Of a DNA stretch of 64,000 nucleotides, positions 9,841 through 19,006 are shown in pieces (within the stretch, counting starts at the first letter, position 1; every line of letters starts with the position of its first letter). The notes beneath the pieces were generated by a model that did no database searches, had not been told where the DNA came from, and worked only from the letters and a program-made list of their open reading frames with translations. Location: contig NZ_PSNX01000007.1 of assembly GCF_002930615.1 (NCBI RefSeq), forward strand, positions 1 through 64,000. Direction: 5' to 3'. The position numbers and the translations under genes were made by a program. This DNA is from Caldimonas caldifontis. Its GTDB lineage: Bacteria > Pseudomonadota > Gammaproteobacteria > Burkholderiales > Burkholderiaceae_C.

Positions 9841-10726
9841 ACCCCAGCACCCCCACCGAGGCCATGAAGGCCTCTACCGCGTCGGTGTAAGGCCCCGGGC
9901 GGCCCAGTTCGCTGTTGATGTCGCTGTGCGACAGGGCCACGGCCTGCAGCACCGCACGCCCGCCGGCCTGCTGCACCGCCTGGGCCATGCGCTGGTTCTG
10001 GTCGCGCGCGTCCTCGCGCCGCGCGGCATGCACCAGCAGCAGCGGGGCGGGCCGGGGCTGCAGCTGATGCACCGGCGACACCTGACGCCAGTAGCGCGGG
10101 TCGTCGCCGAAGGCGTTGCGGTACAGGCGCAGCGGTCGGTCCTGCATCAGGGCCGGCACGTCCAGCGCCGCGCTGTCGAGCGACACCGTGCCGGCCCAGG
10201 GCCGCACGCCGTGCGCGCGGGCCAGGCCCCGGTCGGCCGTCAGCAGCGCAGCCAGATGGGCCCCGGCGGAATGGCCCATCAGCACGAGCCGTTCGGGGTC
10301 GGCCCCCCAGCGGCCCGCCTGGGCCTGCACGAAGGCCAGCGCTCGGGCCACGTCGCGAGCCTGTTCCAGCGGGTCGGCCTCGGGCAGCAGCCGGTAGTTG
10401 GTCGAGACGACGACATGGCCCTGCGGCAGCCAGCGTTCCACCTTGTGCCGGACCACCCGGCCCAGCGCCTTGTCGCCGAAGCGCCAGGCCCCGCCGTGCA
10501 CCATCACGATGAGGGCGCCGCTCGTCTGGCCGGCGGGCCGGTAAACGTCCAGGATCTGCCGCGGGTGGGGGCCATAGGCCAGGTCCCGATCGACCTGGGG
10601 GGCCGTGTCCGCCGGGGTGAGGGAGGGCGGGGGTGTGGTGCCCGGCGTGGCGCAGCCCAGCAGGGCGGTGCCGGCCAGGCCCAGCCCGCCCATCAGCAGG
10701 CGTCGGCGGTTCACGGTCGGGTTCAT
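9773..10726 (-). CDS. alpha/beta hydrolase (esterase), predicted lipoprotein
   Basis: A 317-residue esterase of the kynurenine-formamidase/BD-FAE type. HGGAW (oxyanion hole) and GHSAGAHLAALL (nucleophile serine) are visible, and HSDINSELG provides the late histidine. The N terminus MNPTVNRRRLLMGGLG is twin-arginine-like and is followed by a lipobox ALLGC (Cys25), so it is probably exported and lipidated. Start at the Met before NPTVN is chosen for that signal. The last ~23 codons overlap the 3' end of the flavoprotein gene on the other strand. Confidence 0.75.
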   Translation of the reverse strand: MNPTVNRRRLLMGGLGLAGTALLGCATPGTTPPPSLTPADTAPQVDRDLAYGPHPRQILDVYRPAGQTSGALIVMVHGGAWRFGDKALGRVVRHKVERWLPQGHVVVSTNYRLLPEADPLEQARDVARALAFVQAQAGRWGADPERLVLMGHSAGAHLAALLTADRGLARAHGVRPWAGTVSLDSAALDVPALMQDRPLRLYRNAFGDDPRYWRQVSPVHQLQPRPAPLLLVHAARREDARDQNQRMAQAVQQAGGRAVLQAVALSHSDINSELGRPGPYTDAVEAFMASVGVLGFTRRPASAPPPHRPNGHWQSRL

Positions 10727-10816
10727 GCAGGTCTCCAGGGGTGACGATGGCCGCATCTTGCGCGGGCCCTGCAAAGCGCAAGGGGCTCCGATGTCAAGAA
10801 TCGTGAAGCGGCGCCG

Positions 10817-12289
10817 CTAGGCCAGCGCCCGGCCCCAGGCCTCGTCGCTGAGGTGGGCGGCCACCGCATCGGCCAGGCGTTCGAGGCTGGCTTCGCGCAG
10901 CAAGTTCACATCGACGGACGTGGCCGCATCGAGCCCCGCCCAGCGCAGCAGCGCCGCCTGGGCCTCGGGCGCATCGAAGAGGCCGTGCACATAGGTCGCG
11001 AGGATCTGCCCGCCGGGGTCGCGCACGCCATCGGGCCGGCCGGACAGATCGAGCAACGGATGCTCGAGCGCCGCGCCCGTGCTCACCCCGGCATGGATCT
11101 CGTAGCCCACCACCGCTTCGCCACCCGGCAGCAAGCGCCCTTGCACCTGGCGCAGCTGCTTCTCGGGCGCGAGCGTGGTGTCCAGGGCCAGCCAGCCCAG
11201 GCCCGGCATCGAACCCGGCGGGCCCTCCAGGCCTTGCGGGTCGTGCAGCGCACGGCCCAGCATCTGCAGGCCGCCGCAAATGGCAATCAGCTTGCCGCCA
11301 TAGCGCAGGTGGCGGGCGAGGTCGGCGTCCCAGCCGCGTTCGCGCAGGGTGCGCAGGTCGGCCTGCACGCTCTTGCTGCCCGGCAGCACCACCAGGTCGG
11401 CCGGCGGCAGCGGCTGGCCGGGGCCGGCGAGGATCAACTCCACCTGCGGGTGCATGCGCAGCGCATCCACGTCGGTGTGGTTGGCGATGCGCGGCAGCAC
11501 CGGCACCACCACGCGCAGGCGCTGCTCGCTCGTCTTGGCCAGGCGTTCGCGGGGCAGGGCGTCTTCGGCATCGAGCATCAGGCCCGTGAGGTAGGGCAGC
11601 ACGCCCAGCACGGGCTTGCCGCTGCGCGTTTCCAGCCAGCGCAGGCCCGGCTCCAGCAGCGACACGTCGCCGCGGAAGCGGTTGATCACGAATCCGCGGA
11701 TGCGCTCGCGTTCGCTCTCGCTCAGGCAATCGAGCGTGCCCAGCAGGTGAGCGAAGACGCCGCCGCGGTCGATGTCGGCCACCAGGATCACTGGGCAGTC
11801 CGCCGCTTCGGCAAAGCCCATGTTGGCGATGTCGCGCTCGCGCAGGTTCACCTCGGCCGGGCTGCCGGCGCCTTCCACCAGCACCACCTCGTGGGCGGCG
11901 CGCAGCCGCTCGTAGCTCTCCAGCACGTAGGGCATCGCGAGCGGCTTGTACTCGTGGTATTCAATGGCATCGGCATTGAAGCGCGCGCGGCCCTGGATGA
12001 TCACCTGCGCGCCGGTGTCGCTGTTGGGCTTGAGCAGCACCGGGTTCATGTCGGTGTGCGGTACCAGCCCGCAGGCCTGGGCCTGCAGCGCCTGGGCGCG
12101 GCCGATCTCGCCGCCGTCGGCCGTCACGGCCGAGTTCAGTGCCATGTTCTGCGGCTTGAAGGGCGCCACGCGCCGGCCGTGCCGATGGAAGAGCCGGCCG
12201 AGCGCCGCCACCAGGGTCGACTTGCCGGCATCGCTGGTGCAGCCTTGCACCATCAGCGTGCCGTGGAAGCGTTGATAGAAGGAGGGCAT
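10817..12289 (-). CDS. cobQ: cobyric acid synthase (glutamine-hydrolysing)
   Basis: Amidates four carboxylates of adenosylcobyrinate a,c-diamide, using glutamine and ATP, in adenosylcobalamin synthesis. The 490-residue protein has the family length: N-terminal dethiobiotin-synthetase-like P-loop [31 protein letters not shown], and a C-terminal glutaminase with the cysteine in [10 protein letters not shown] and the late histidine in YVHGLFD. Start MPSFYQRF is favoured over longer readings that run through cobD. A CATAAT -10 box sits about 7 bases upstream, implying a leaderless or nearly leaderless mRNA. Divergent from cobD. Confidence 0.95.
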   Translation of the reverse strand: MPSFYQRFHGTLMVQGCTSDAGKSTLVAALGRLFHRHGRRVAPFKPQNMALNSAVTADGGEIGRAQALQAQACGLVPHTDMNPVLLKPNSDTGAQVIIQGRARFNADAIEYHEYKPLAMPYVLESYERLRAAHEVVLVEGAGSPAEVNLRERDIANMGFAEAADCPVILVADIDRGGVFAHLLGTLDCLSESERERIRGFVINRFRGDVSLLEPGLRWLETRSGKPVLGVLPYLTGLMLDAEDALPRERLAKTSEQRLRVVVPVLPRIANHTDVDALRMHPQVELILAGPGQPLPPADLVVLPGSKSVQADLRTLRERGWDADLARHLRYGGKLIAICGGLQMLGRALHDPQGLEGPPGSMPGLGWLALDTTLAPEKQLRQVQGRLLPGGEAVVGYEIHAGVSTGAALEHPLLDLSGRPDGVRDPGGQILATYVHGLFDAPEAQAALLRWAGLDAATSVDVNLLREASLERLADAVAAHLSDEAWGRALA

Positions 12290-12295
12290 CGCGCG

Positions 12296-12303
12296 ATTAT
12301 GAT
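12296..12303. promoter_or_regulatory. overlapping divergent -10 boxes for cobQ and cobD
   Basis: The minus strand reads CATAAT (12301-12296) just before the cobQ start at 12289. The plus strand reads TATGAT (12298-12303) 16 bases before the cobD ATG at 12320. The two hexamers share four base pairs, so polymerase can probably serve only one direction at a time. No convincing -35 was found. Prediction only. Confidence 0.4.
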
Positions 12304-12319
12304 TTCGCCCGGCCTGCCC

Positions 12320-13285
12320 ATGTCCTTCGTCCCTCCCTCCTTCCCTTTCGACCTGGCGCTCACCCAGCCCGGCTGGCTGTGGAGCCTGTGGCTGGGTGTG
12401 GTGCTCGACGCCGTGCTGGGCGAGCCCAGGCGCTGGCATCCGCTGGTGGGCTTTGGGCGCTGGGCCAACGTCATCGAGCGTCGCCTCAACCGCTCTTCGT
12501 CGAAGCTGCGGGGCGTCCTGGCCTGGAGCCTGGCCGTGCTGCCGGTGCTGGCCGCCTTCATGGCCCTGCGCGCGGCCATGCCCGACGCGGGGCATTGGGT
12601 GCTCGACGGCATCGTGCTGTACGCCGCGCTGGGCCTGCGCAGCCTGCTCGAACACGTGTGGCCCGTGGGCCGGGCCCTGCAGGCGAACGATCTGCCCACC
12701 GCGCGCGGCAGCGTGCAGCGCATCGTCACGCGCGACTGCAGTGCCTTGGATGAGGCCGGCGTGGCCACGGCCGCGGTGGAGTCCACGCTCGAAAACGGTA
12801 GCGATGCCGTCTTCGCCAGCCTCTTCTGGTTTGCCGTGGCCGGCGCGCCGGGCGTGCTGCTGCACCGTCTGGCCAACACGCTCGATGCCATGTGGGGCTA
12901 CCGCACGCCACGCTTCCTGCACTTCGGCTGGGCTGCAGCGCGCATCGACGACGTGCTGAACTGGCTGCCCGCGCGCGCCACCGCCTTCAGCTACGCGCTG
13001 CTGGGCCACACCCGCCGCGCCTGGCGCTGTTGGCGGGCACAAGCCCCCTTGTGGGACAGCCCCAACGCCGGCCCTGTGATGGCCGCCGGCGCCGGCGCGC
13101 TGGCCCTGCAACTGGGCGGTGCCGCGCGCTACCACGGCCGCGTGGAAGACCGGCCCGTGCTGGGCGAGGGCGCCTCGCCACGCGCGGCCGACGTGCACCG
13201 CGCCTGCGTGCTGCTCGGCCGCGTGCTGGCGCTGTGGATGCTGGGGCTGACCGTGCTGGCACTGCTGGCTGGGGCGGTGGCGTGA
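12320..13285 (+). CDS. cobD: adenosylcobinamide-phosphate synthase (CobD/CbiB)
   Basis: Inner-membrane enzyme that attaches aminopropanol phosphate to adenosylcobyric acid. About 321 residues with several hydrophobic segments. Recognisable family sequence includes [19 protein letters not shown] near the start, [11 protein letters not shown], then [18 protein letters not shown] and [10 protein letters not shown]. An alternative ATG at 12299 would add seven residues; I prefer 12320 because a TATGAT -10 box overlaps the upstream ATG. The stop overlaps the GTG start of cobC (GTGA). Confidence 0.9.
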   Translation: MSFVPPSFPFDLALTQPGWLWSLWLGVVLDAVLGEPRRWHPLVGFGRWANVIERRLNRSSSKLRGVLAWSLAVLPVLAAFMALRAAMPDAGHWVLDGIVLYAALGLRSLLEHVWPVGRALQANDLPTARGSVQRIVTRDCSALDEAGVATAAVESTLENGSDAVFASLFWFAVAGAPGVLLHRLANTLDAMWGYRTPRFLHFGWAAARIDDVLNWLPARATAFSYALLGHTRRAWRCWRAQAPLWDSPNAGPVMAAGAGALALQLGGAARYHGRVEDRPVLGEGASPRAADVHRACVLLGRVLALWMLGLTVLALLAGAVA

Positions 13286-14319
13286 TCCCCACACCTGCCC
13301 GCATTCCCCACGGCGCCGACCTGCACCGCGCCATCGAACGCTTCGGCCCCGCGCCGGGCGGCCAGCCCTGGCTGGACCTCTCCACCGGCATCAACCCCTG
13401 GCCCTGGCCGGTGCGTGAGCCTCTGGCCAAGCTGCCCGAGGCTGCTTGGCACGACCTGCCCGGCCCCGATGCACAAGTGCAGGCTGCCTTCGATGCTGCC
13501 TACGGCCTGGGCGCGCTGCCCGTGCCGGGCTCGCAGGCCGCCATCCAGGCCCTGCCGCGGCTGTGGCGGCGTCATCACGGCGTGGCCCAGGTGCAGGTGC
13601 TGTGGCCGGGCTATGGCGAACATGCCGCACGCTGGGCCCTGGAAGGGCATGCCGTGAGCCTGCAGCCGAGCGCCACGCTCGGGCACACGCCGGCCGACGT
13701 GATCGTCATCGCCCGCCCCAACAACCCCACCGGCGACACCTTCGACGCGCCGCGCGTGCGCGCCCTCGCCGACGCCTGCCGCCTGCTCGTCATCGACGAA
13801 GCCTTCCTGGACGCCACCGGCGAACCCAGCCATGCCCAGCTGGGCCTGCCCAACGTGGTGGTGCTGCGTTCGCTCGGCAAGTTCTACGGCCTGGCGGGGC
13901 TGCGCGTGGGGGCGGTGGTGGCGAGCGCGGCGTGGCGCGAGGCCCTGGCCGCCGAACTGGGCCCCTGGCCGGTGGGCGGCGTGGCCCTGCAACTGGCCGC
14001 CGCGGCCCTGCGCGACACCGCCTGGCAGCACACCATGCGCGACCGGCTGGCTCAAGGCAGCCGGGCGTTGGCCCAGTTGCTGGGCCGGCATGGCCTGCCC
14101 AGTGGGGGCACCGCCTTGTTCCGTACCGTGGTCACGCCGCAGGCCGCGGCGCTGCACGAGGCGCTGGCCCGGCGGGGCCTCTGGACGCGCCTCTTTTCAC
14201 TGCCCGGCCCTGAAGGGGGCCCCGGCTACCATGCCGTGCGGCTGGGCCTGCCGCCCGACGAGGGCGGCCTGCAACGCCTGGGGGCCGCCTTGCAACACCA
14301 GGAATGGGAGGTTTCATGA
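13282..14319 (+). CDS. cobC: threonine-phosphate decarboxylase (PLP, aminotransferase fold)
   Basis: Decarboxylates L-threonine phosphate to aminopropanol phosphate, the side chain that CobD attaches. The 345-residue fold-type I PLP enzyme shows [30 protein letters not shown] and the PLP lysine in [15 protein letters not shown]. These match the CobC/HisC-like family, and the position after cobD supports CobC over HisC. The start is GTG at 13282, overlapping the cobD stop; its own stop overlaps the btuF start (ATGA), so the three genes are tightly coupled. Confidence 0.9.
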   Translation: MIPTPARIPHGADLHRAIERFGPAPGGQPWLDLSTGINPWPWPVREPLAKLPEAAWHDLPGPDAQVQAAFDAAYGLGALPVPGSQAAIQALPRLWRRHHGVAQVQVLWPGYGEHAARWALEGHAVSLQPSATLGHTPADVIVIARPNNPTGDTFDAPRVRALADACRLLVIDEAFLDATGEPSHAQLGLPNVVVLRSLGKFYGLAGLRVGAVVASAAWREALAAELGPWPVGGVALQLAAAALRDTAWQHTMRDRLAQGSRALAQLLGRHGLPSGGTALFRTVVTPQAAALHEALARRGLWTRLFSLPGPEGGPGYHAVRLGLPPDEGGLQRLGAALQHQEWEVS

Positions 14320-15233
14320 CATTGCGCCACGCGCTGTTGGCCACAACCCGGGCCCTGACCCTCGCGATGAGCTTGTCCGTGAGCGTGCAAGCCCAGGCCC
14401 AAGCCGTGAGCGTCACCGACGACCGGGGCCACACCGTCAGCCTGCCGCGCCCGGCCCAGCGGGTGGTGAGCCTCACGCCCCACGGCACCGAACTCGTGTT
14501 CGCCGTGGGCGGCGGCAACCGGCTCGTGGGCGTGGTCGAGTTCAGCGACTACCCCGAGGCCGCGCAACGCATCCGCCGCGTGGGCGACAACAAGGCGGTC
14601 GACCTGGAAGCCGTGGCCGCCCTGAAGCCCGACCTGATCGTGGTGTGGCGCCACGGGAACGCGCGCCGGCAACTGGAAAAGCTCGGCAACCTGGGCATCC
14701 CCGTCTATGAAAGCGACCCCCGCCGCCTCGACGACATCCCTGGCGCCCTGGAACGCCTGGGGCGTCTTCTGGGCACCGACACCGAGGCCGCGCAAGCGGC
14801 AAGCCGCTACCGCCAGGAACTGCAAACCCTGCGCGAACGTTATGCCGGCCGCCCGCCCGTGACCACCTTCTACCAAGTGTGGCGCCAGCCCCTGAAGACG
14901 CTCAACAACGACCACATGGTGAGCGACGTGATCCGCCTGTGCGGCGGCGTCAACGTCTTCGGCACCCTGGAGCCCCTGGTGCCCACCCTGTCCGACGAAG
15001 CCCTGCTGCAAGCCAACCCCGAATTCATGTTCGCCGCCAGCATGGGCGCCACCAACTCCAACCGCCCGGTGGACAGCCTCGACGGCTGGAAACGCTTCCC
15101 GCGCCTCACCGCCGTACAGCGCGGCAACCTGTTCTACGTGAACGGCGACCTCATCAACCGGCCCACGCCAAGGGTGCTGGAGGGGGCGGCGTTGATTTGT
15201 GAGGCGATGGAGGGGGTGAGGAAGCGGCGTTGA
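14316..15233 (+). CDS. btuF: cobalamin ABC transporter, periplasmic binding protein
   Basis: Periplasmic vitamin B12-binding protein of the BtuCDF importer; BtuC and BtuD are encoded at 19.6-21.4 kb. 305 residues: an export signal over residues 1-28 ending in VQAQAQA, then the class III binding protein fold with VVSLTPHGTELVFAVGGGNR and VVWRHGNARRQLEKL. Start ATG at 14316 has a GGGAGG Shine-Dalgarno sequence a few bases upstream; another ATG at 14304 lacks one. It is unusual that btuF is cut off from btuCD by the cob genes and the AT-rich island. Confidence 0.9.
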   Translation: MTLRHALLATTRALTLAMSLSVSVQAQAQAVSVTDDRGHTVSLPRPAQRVVSLTPHGTELVFAVGGGNRLVGVVEFSDYPEAAQRIRRVGDNKAVDLEAVAALKPDLIVVWRHGNARRQLEKLGNLGIPVYESDPRRLDDIPGALERLGRLLGTDTEAAQAASRYRQELQTLRERYAGRPPVTTFYQVWRQPLKTLNNDHMVSDVIRLCGGVNVFGTLEPLVPTLSDEALLQANPEFMFAASMGATNSNRPVDSLDGWKRFPRLTAVQRGNLFYVNGDLINRPTPRVLEGAALICEAMEGVRKRR

Positions 15234-15359
15234 TTCGTGGGGCACGGGGGAACCCACACAGACGGGGTCGTTGGGGACCCGACAGGTGCCACCAAATTAT
15301 GTCCGTACTGTGAATCGGAGACTAGTGATCTCGATAGGTTGTTGTATCGCTGGATCATT

Positions 15360-15365
15360 TATAAT
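15360..15365 (+). promoter_or_regulatory. candidate -10 box for the island operon
   Basis: A perfect TATAAT lies 27 bases before the first island ATG, in an AT-rich stretch, followed by a strong GAGGGGG Shine-Dalgarno at 15384-15390. Only weak -35 candidates are present. This suggests the three island genes have their own promoter independent of the cob/btu promoters. Confidence 0.45.
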
Positions 15366-15392
15366 ATAAAAATCAGATGAAACGAGGGGGAT

Positions 15393-16127
15393 ATGCTGCT
15401 GCTGATATTTCTTTATCTTTGCAGGGGCGCAAGCGCTGCAATACTCTTGCTTCTCCCTTTGACAGGACTAGCGCAGTACAACGTCTCTGTAACTCCAGTT
15501 GTCGTCCCCGCATCTGGTGACTATGACGCGCGAGAAGGCTTGTACGTTTCATTCTTGCTTACAAATCTTGGTGGTCCCGTCTCTCTAAGACAGACAAAAT
15601 TTATCGAAGATGAGATTATTTATGTTGGATTCACTTCGGAAACATATGGTTTTCGGTTTGTGGCAACCAGCAATTCGGCCGGAAATTCTGGTCTTGATGT
15701 TACCATAGTTAATCTGAATGATTATCTGGAGGCGGCAGTTCTTGGTGTGTCTCAGACAATTAGGTTGGAAGGGGTCCTTGATGCACGCCATGAAGGTGGG
15801 TACATTGATGATCTGACAATTCGTTTTCAGGTGTTCAGTGTTGCTTGCAGCGGTGGATTTAATTGGTCTGCAGCATGTCGCATTGTTGATATCCCGGTTG
15901 TCTCGCGGCAATATACATGGTACGGGGGGAACGAAACGCAAGTTGGCGTTCCGATTCCCCGTCATCCATCAATTTACTCACGCCCAATTGTGAACTCTCC
16001 GGTTCCTGCCGGGGCGCCAGCACCGTCTTCCACATTAAGTTGTGCCGATGCTGACTGGCTAGTGCAGAATCGATTGTTCCATTTTTGGGGGCAATGGGGA
16101 TGGTACAGAAATTGTCCAGGATTCTAA
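15393..16127 (+). CDS. island protein 1: exported, beta-rich, unknown
   Basis: A 244-residue protein I do not recognise. Residues 1-28 form a signal peptide (LILLLPLTGLAQ-like end), so it should reach the periplasm or beyond. The mature part alternates short hydrophobic and polar segments such as YNVSVTPVVVPAS, typical of a beta-sandwich. Four cysteines lie towards the C terminus (VACSGG, SAACRI, LSCADA, RNCPGF), suggesting two disulfides, and the tail is aromatic (FHFWGQWGWYRN). First of three adjacent same-strand genes; next start is 17 bases on. AT-rich codon use unlike its neighbours. Confidence 0.65.
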   Translation: MLLLIFLYLCRGASAAILLLLPLTGLAQYNVSVTPVVVPASGDYDAREGLYVSFLLTNLGGPVSLRQTKFIEDEIIYVGFTSETYGFRFVATSNSAGNSGLDVTIVNLNDYLEAAVLGVSQTIRLEGVLDARHEGGYIDDLTIRFQVFSVACSGGFNWSAACRIVDIPVVSRQYTWYGGNETQVGVPIPRHPSIYSRPIVNSPVPAGAPAPSSTLSCADADWLVQNRLFHFWGQWGWYRNCPGF

Positions 16128-16144
16128 CGCCAGGAGGAGTAAAA

Positions 16145-16756
16145 ATGGGGATTTCAGCGACCATCTTGATTATTTTTGGCCTTTGTGTTGGCGCCGCAGC
16201 AATTGCGCAGGAATCTGGAATAGGAGGTGGCCGCGAGGAGAGGTTGATTCGCGAAGAATTGAGGCAGCGAAGAATTGATTCTGCACAAGCCGAGTGGAGG
16301 GCAGCATCAGAGAGACGAAGAGCGGTTCGTGTCAATGAGTATTTCTTGATCACGTTTGTGCCGAACGATCGACCGAACAACGCTCGTCTGCTCACCCTTT
16401 TGAGATCACATCGGTTGGCAACGAGTGCCGTCTACTTTCAGGGCGAAACATTGGACGGAGTCTATGGCTTCAGCATCGACTCTAGAAGGGAGCTGGCGGG
16501 CGAGTTGAGTCGAGTAAGCGAGGAATTACCAGCCGCTCGAGAGATTCGTCGCCGACAAAGTGCCCAACTTGGAGGTCAAGATAATAAAGGCACCAATTCT
16601 GTAAAGGAAGCTGAGGGCGATTCCAATTATTGTGCAATCGAGGTTCGCGGGCTTGTTTCAGATGTCGAGGCATTTAGGCGTGCCCATTCGGAGAAAATAA
16701 TCTCGATTGAGATAATTGGTGACCGTATGCGAATGCTTCCTTCTTGCGAAAGGTGA
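16145..16756 (+). CDS. island protein 2: exported, charged, unknown
   Basis: A 203-residue unknown protein. A hydrophobic signal (MGISATILIIFGLCVGAAAI) is followed by a strongly charged, probably helical stretch (REERLIREELRQRR to ERRRAVRV). A mixed domain follows and contains two cysteines, one in NYCAIEVRG and one at the very end (PSCER), possibly a disulfide. ATG at 16145 is chosen because AGGAGG lies just upstream at 16132-16137; an upstream in-frame ATG would overlap gene 1. It ends 4 bases before gene 3. Confidence 0.65.
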   Translation: MGISATILIIFGLCVGAAAIAQESGIGGGREERLIREELRQRRIDSAQAEWRAASERRRAVRVNEYFLITFVPNDRPNNARLLTLLRSHRLATSAVYFQGETLDGVYGFSIDSRRELAGELSRVSEELPAAREIRRRQSAQLGGQDNKGTNSVKEAEGDSNYCAIEVRGLVSDVEAFRRAHSEKIISIEIIGDRMRMLPSCER

Positions 16757-16760
16757 TTTC

Positions 16761-17477
16761 ATGGAGAGGGGTAAAATTAAATGGGCGGCCTTTTTTGTGC
16801 TGTTCCTTTTTGCATTTGCAGCAGAGGCTGCATTCGAACAGTCCGTTGACTGCAGCAGGCCTCCTGGGAAATACTCATACTTCCCACTTTCGTTGGGTGG
16901 AATTGTGGATACTGATGGGCGTAGTCGATTTGTGACGATGTCGGTAGAATGGGGTGCTAGCTCTCGTTTTGCATTTCCTGAGTCCCAGGGACTGGGTTAT
17001 GAGTTCAAGTTTCATCACTACAACTACGATGACGCTGCGGCTACAGGGAAAGGTCCCGCATATGTTCTGAGCCCAGGCGGATTCTGGTACTGTGACCTCC
17101 CCGGTTGCTATATCGACTCGGACTGGGGGAGTCGAACGAACAGTGCTGGTGAACGTAATGAGCCAATAATTGGGTTTGGCATTGCCCCCGGACATGTCGG
17201 TGGGTTGCGCAGTAACATTGCACAACGGAGGATTGCGTTTACGAGAGCGGTGGCTGGACGCGGAAATCGATCATTGGTAAAAGTTCACATGCGACTTACT
17301 AAACTTGTAGTGCCGAATATCGGTCTATCCGGATATTTTCTCTGTCGTACAAGCAGCGTTCCAATGTGGGAAATGGTCAAGTTTAGAGATGGGGTGTACA
17401 GTCCAACGTGCGTCCGAGGAAATACTCACTACCAAACGGGGGAGCCTCAGGGGATTTTTTATGCATGTCAAAACTAA
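16761..17477 (+). CDS. island protein 3: exported, six-cysteine, unknown
   Basis: A 238-residue unknown protein with a clear signal peptide over residues 1-24 (AAFFVLFLFAFAAEAA). The mature part has six cysteines (VDCSRP, WYCDLPGC, FLCRTS, PTCVRG, YACQN), enough for three disulfides, and many aromatic and glycine residues, consistent with a secreted or surface beta-rich protein. The start at 16761 follows gene 2 by 4 bases and leaves a good signal peptide. Last gene of the island operon. Confidence 0.65.
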   Translation: MERGKIKWAAFFVLFLFAFAAEAAFEQSVDCSRPPGKYSYFPLSLGGIVDTDGRSRFVTMSVEWGASSRFAFPESQGLGYEFKFHHYNYDDAAATGKGPAYVLSPGGFWYCDLPGCYIDSDWGSRTNSAGERNEPIIGFGIAPGHVGGLRSNIAQRRIAFTRAVAGRGNRSLVKVHMRLTKLVVPNIGLSGYFLCRTSSVPMWEMVKFRDGVYSPTCVRGNTHYQTGEPQGIFYACQN

Positions 17478-17508
17478 ATATAAGGACGATTTCCCTCGCG
17501 TCGTCTGA

Positions 17509-17694
17509 GGCTGCTGTGGTCTGCAAGGGGGCACGCTGCGGCCTTGCCAAATCGGCCTTGCAGCCGGCAGCGTGTTCCTGGGGCCGGAGCAAGCCCACCT
17601 GGGCTATGCGGCCGCAGCTATCGCCGCCGGGCTGGTGTTGATCGTTCTGGCTGTCGCTGTGTGGCCCCGCACGCGACGGGCGAAGCCCGCCTGA
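17509..17694 (+). pseudogene. 3' remnant of a membrane-protein gene (possibly MFS)
   Basis: GC-rich sequence just right of the island stays open in one frame from the stop at 17506 to TGA at 17692-17694 but has no start. It encodes a C-terminal-looking piece containing GLAAGSVFLGPEQAHLGY, one strongly hydrophobic helix (AAAAIAAGLVLIVLAVAVW) and a basic tail ending TRRAKPA. This resembles the last transmembrane segment of a major-facilitator transporter. The 5' part is missing, apparently replaced by the island. Family assignment is tentative. Confidence 0.5.
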
Positions 17695-17700
17695 CCGACC

Positions 17701-19002
17701 TCACCCCCGCCCAAACACCCCCGCCACCACCTCCGGCGCCGACGCGAAGTAGCCGTGGAAGAAGCTCGCCGTGAGGCGGCCTTGCTGGTAGACGGCTTCG
17801 GGGCCGCCGTAGCGGCGAGGTTGGGTGAGGTGGGTGGGGCGCAGGGTGGGGCCAGCTTCGAGGCGGCCGTAGTGGAAGACGTGGCCACGCAGGGAGCCGA
17901 GAGCCGTGTCCCAGTGATGCAGGCCGATGCCGGCGAGGCGTTCGCCCATCACGGCGGTGGCATCGAGCAGGCCGGCCATGGGGTGGTCTTCACCATCGAG
18001 CGTGCGCAGCACGCGGGCGCACACCATCATGCCGCCGCATTCGGCCACGATGGGGCGGCCCTGGGCGTGGTGGGTGCGCAGACTGCCCATGAAGCGGTGG
18101 CAGGCGGCCAAGGCCGCGGCGTGCAGTTCGGGGTAGCCGCCGGGCAGGTACACACCATCGCAGCCTTCCGGCACGGCTTCGTCGGCCAGGGGCGAGAAGG
18201 TCTGGACTTCGGCGCCCAGGGCGCGCAGCACGTCGAGGTTGGCTTCGTAGCAGAACGAGAACGCGGCATCGCGCGCCACGGCGATGCGGTGGCCGGCCAG
18301 CAGAGGCTCGATAGGCGGGGCCGCTTCAAGGGGTGGGGGCTGCCAGGCGGGCAGGGCCTGCAGTGCATCGGCCTCCAGCACCAAGGCAGCATCGAGTGCG
18401 GCCCAGGCGTCGTCGAGGCCGGCCTGCAGTTCCTGCGCCTGCACCAGGCCCAGGTGGCGTTCGGGCAGGGCGGTGGTGGCGCGGCCCAGGTGGCCCCACC
18501 AGGGCAGCCCTTCGGGCAGGCTGCCGGCCAGCATGCGGGCGTGGCCGGGGCTGGCCACGCGGTTGGCCATGGCGCCGGCCACGTGCAGGCCCCGCGTGCG
18601 GCCGTGGGCCTGCAGCCCCAGCGCGAGTGCGCCGAAGGTTTCGGCCATGGCGCTGGCGTCGATCACGATGAGCACGGGCAGGCCCAGACGGGCGGCCAGG
18701 TCGGCGGCGCTGGGGGTGCCGTCGTACAGGCCCATCGCGCCTTCCACCAGCAGCCAGTCGGCCTGCGCGGCGGCGCGGGCCAGCTCGCGGCGGCATTCGG
18801 CTTCACCCACCATCCACAGGTCGAGGTTGCGCACGGGGGCGTTGGTGGCATCAAGCAGGAAGCCGGGGTCGATGAAGTCGGGGCCGACCTTGAAGGCCCG
18901 CACCCGCTGGCCCTGGGCGCGCAGGCGGCGGGCGAGGGCGCAGGTGAGCGAGGTCTTGCCCTGGCCCGAGGCGGGGCCGGCGATCAGCAGCGCCCGAGTC
19001 AT
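17701..19002 (-). CDS. cobB: cobyrinate a,c-diamide synthase
   Basis: ATP- and glutamine-dependent amidation of carboxylates a and c of (hydrogeno)cobyrinate. The 433-residue protein has the CobB/CbiA layout: P-loop LIAGPASGQGKTSLTCALAR at residues 6-25, KVGPDFIDPGFL, and a C-terminal glutaminase with the cysteine in IVAECGGMMVCARVL and a late FFHGYFAS histidine. Last gene of the riboswitch-led operon, 4 bases after cobO. Its stop is 6 bases from the convergent remnant of the membrane-protein gene. Confidence 0.95.
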   Translation of the reverse strand: MTRALLIAGPASGQGKTSLTCALARRLRAQGQRVRAFKVGPDFIDPGFLLDATNAPVRNLDLWMVGEAECRRELARAAAQADWLLVEGAMGLYDGTPSAADLAARLGLPVLIVIDASAMAETFGALALGLQAHGRTRGLHVAGAMANRVASPGHARMLAGSLPEGLPWWGHLGRATTALPERHLGLVQAQELQAGLDDAWAALDAALVLEADALQALPAWQPPPLEAAPPIEPLLAGHRIAVARDAAFSFCYEANLDVLRALGAEVQTFSPLADEAVPEGCDGVYLPGGYPELHAAALAACHRFMGSLRTHHAQGRPIVAECGGMMVCARVLRTLDGEDHPMAGLLDATAVMGERLAGIGLHHWDTALGSLRGHVFHYGRLEAGPTLRPTHLTQPRRYGGPEAVYQQGRLTASFFHGYFASAPEVVAGVFGRG

Positions 19003-19006
19003 CGGT

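Larger units (their letters stand above)
15240..17508. mobile_element. AT-rich island inserted in the cobalamin locus
   Basis: Between btuF and cobB the base composition drops abruptly from the GC-rich background to a much more AT-rich sequence with different codon use (many AAT, ATT, TTT codons), then returns to GC-rich at about 17510. It encodes three consecutive exported unknown proteins. The right edge abuts a 3' gene remnant. I see no integrase, transposase, tRNA or clear terminal repeats, so the mechanism of acquisition is unknown. Boundaries are approximate. Confidence 0.6.

Noticed and set aside
16085-16144. Earlier start for island gene 2
   Set aside because: Would overlap gene 1 and has no ribosome site, whereas ATG 16145 has AGGAGG and a good signal peptide.
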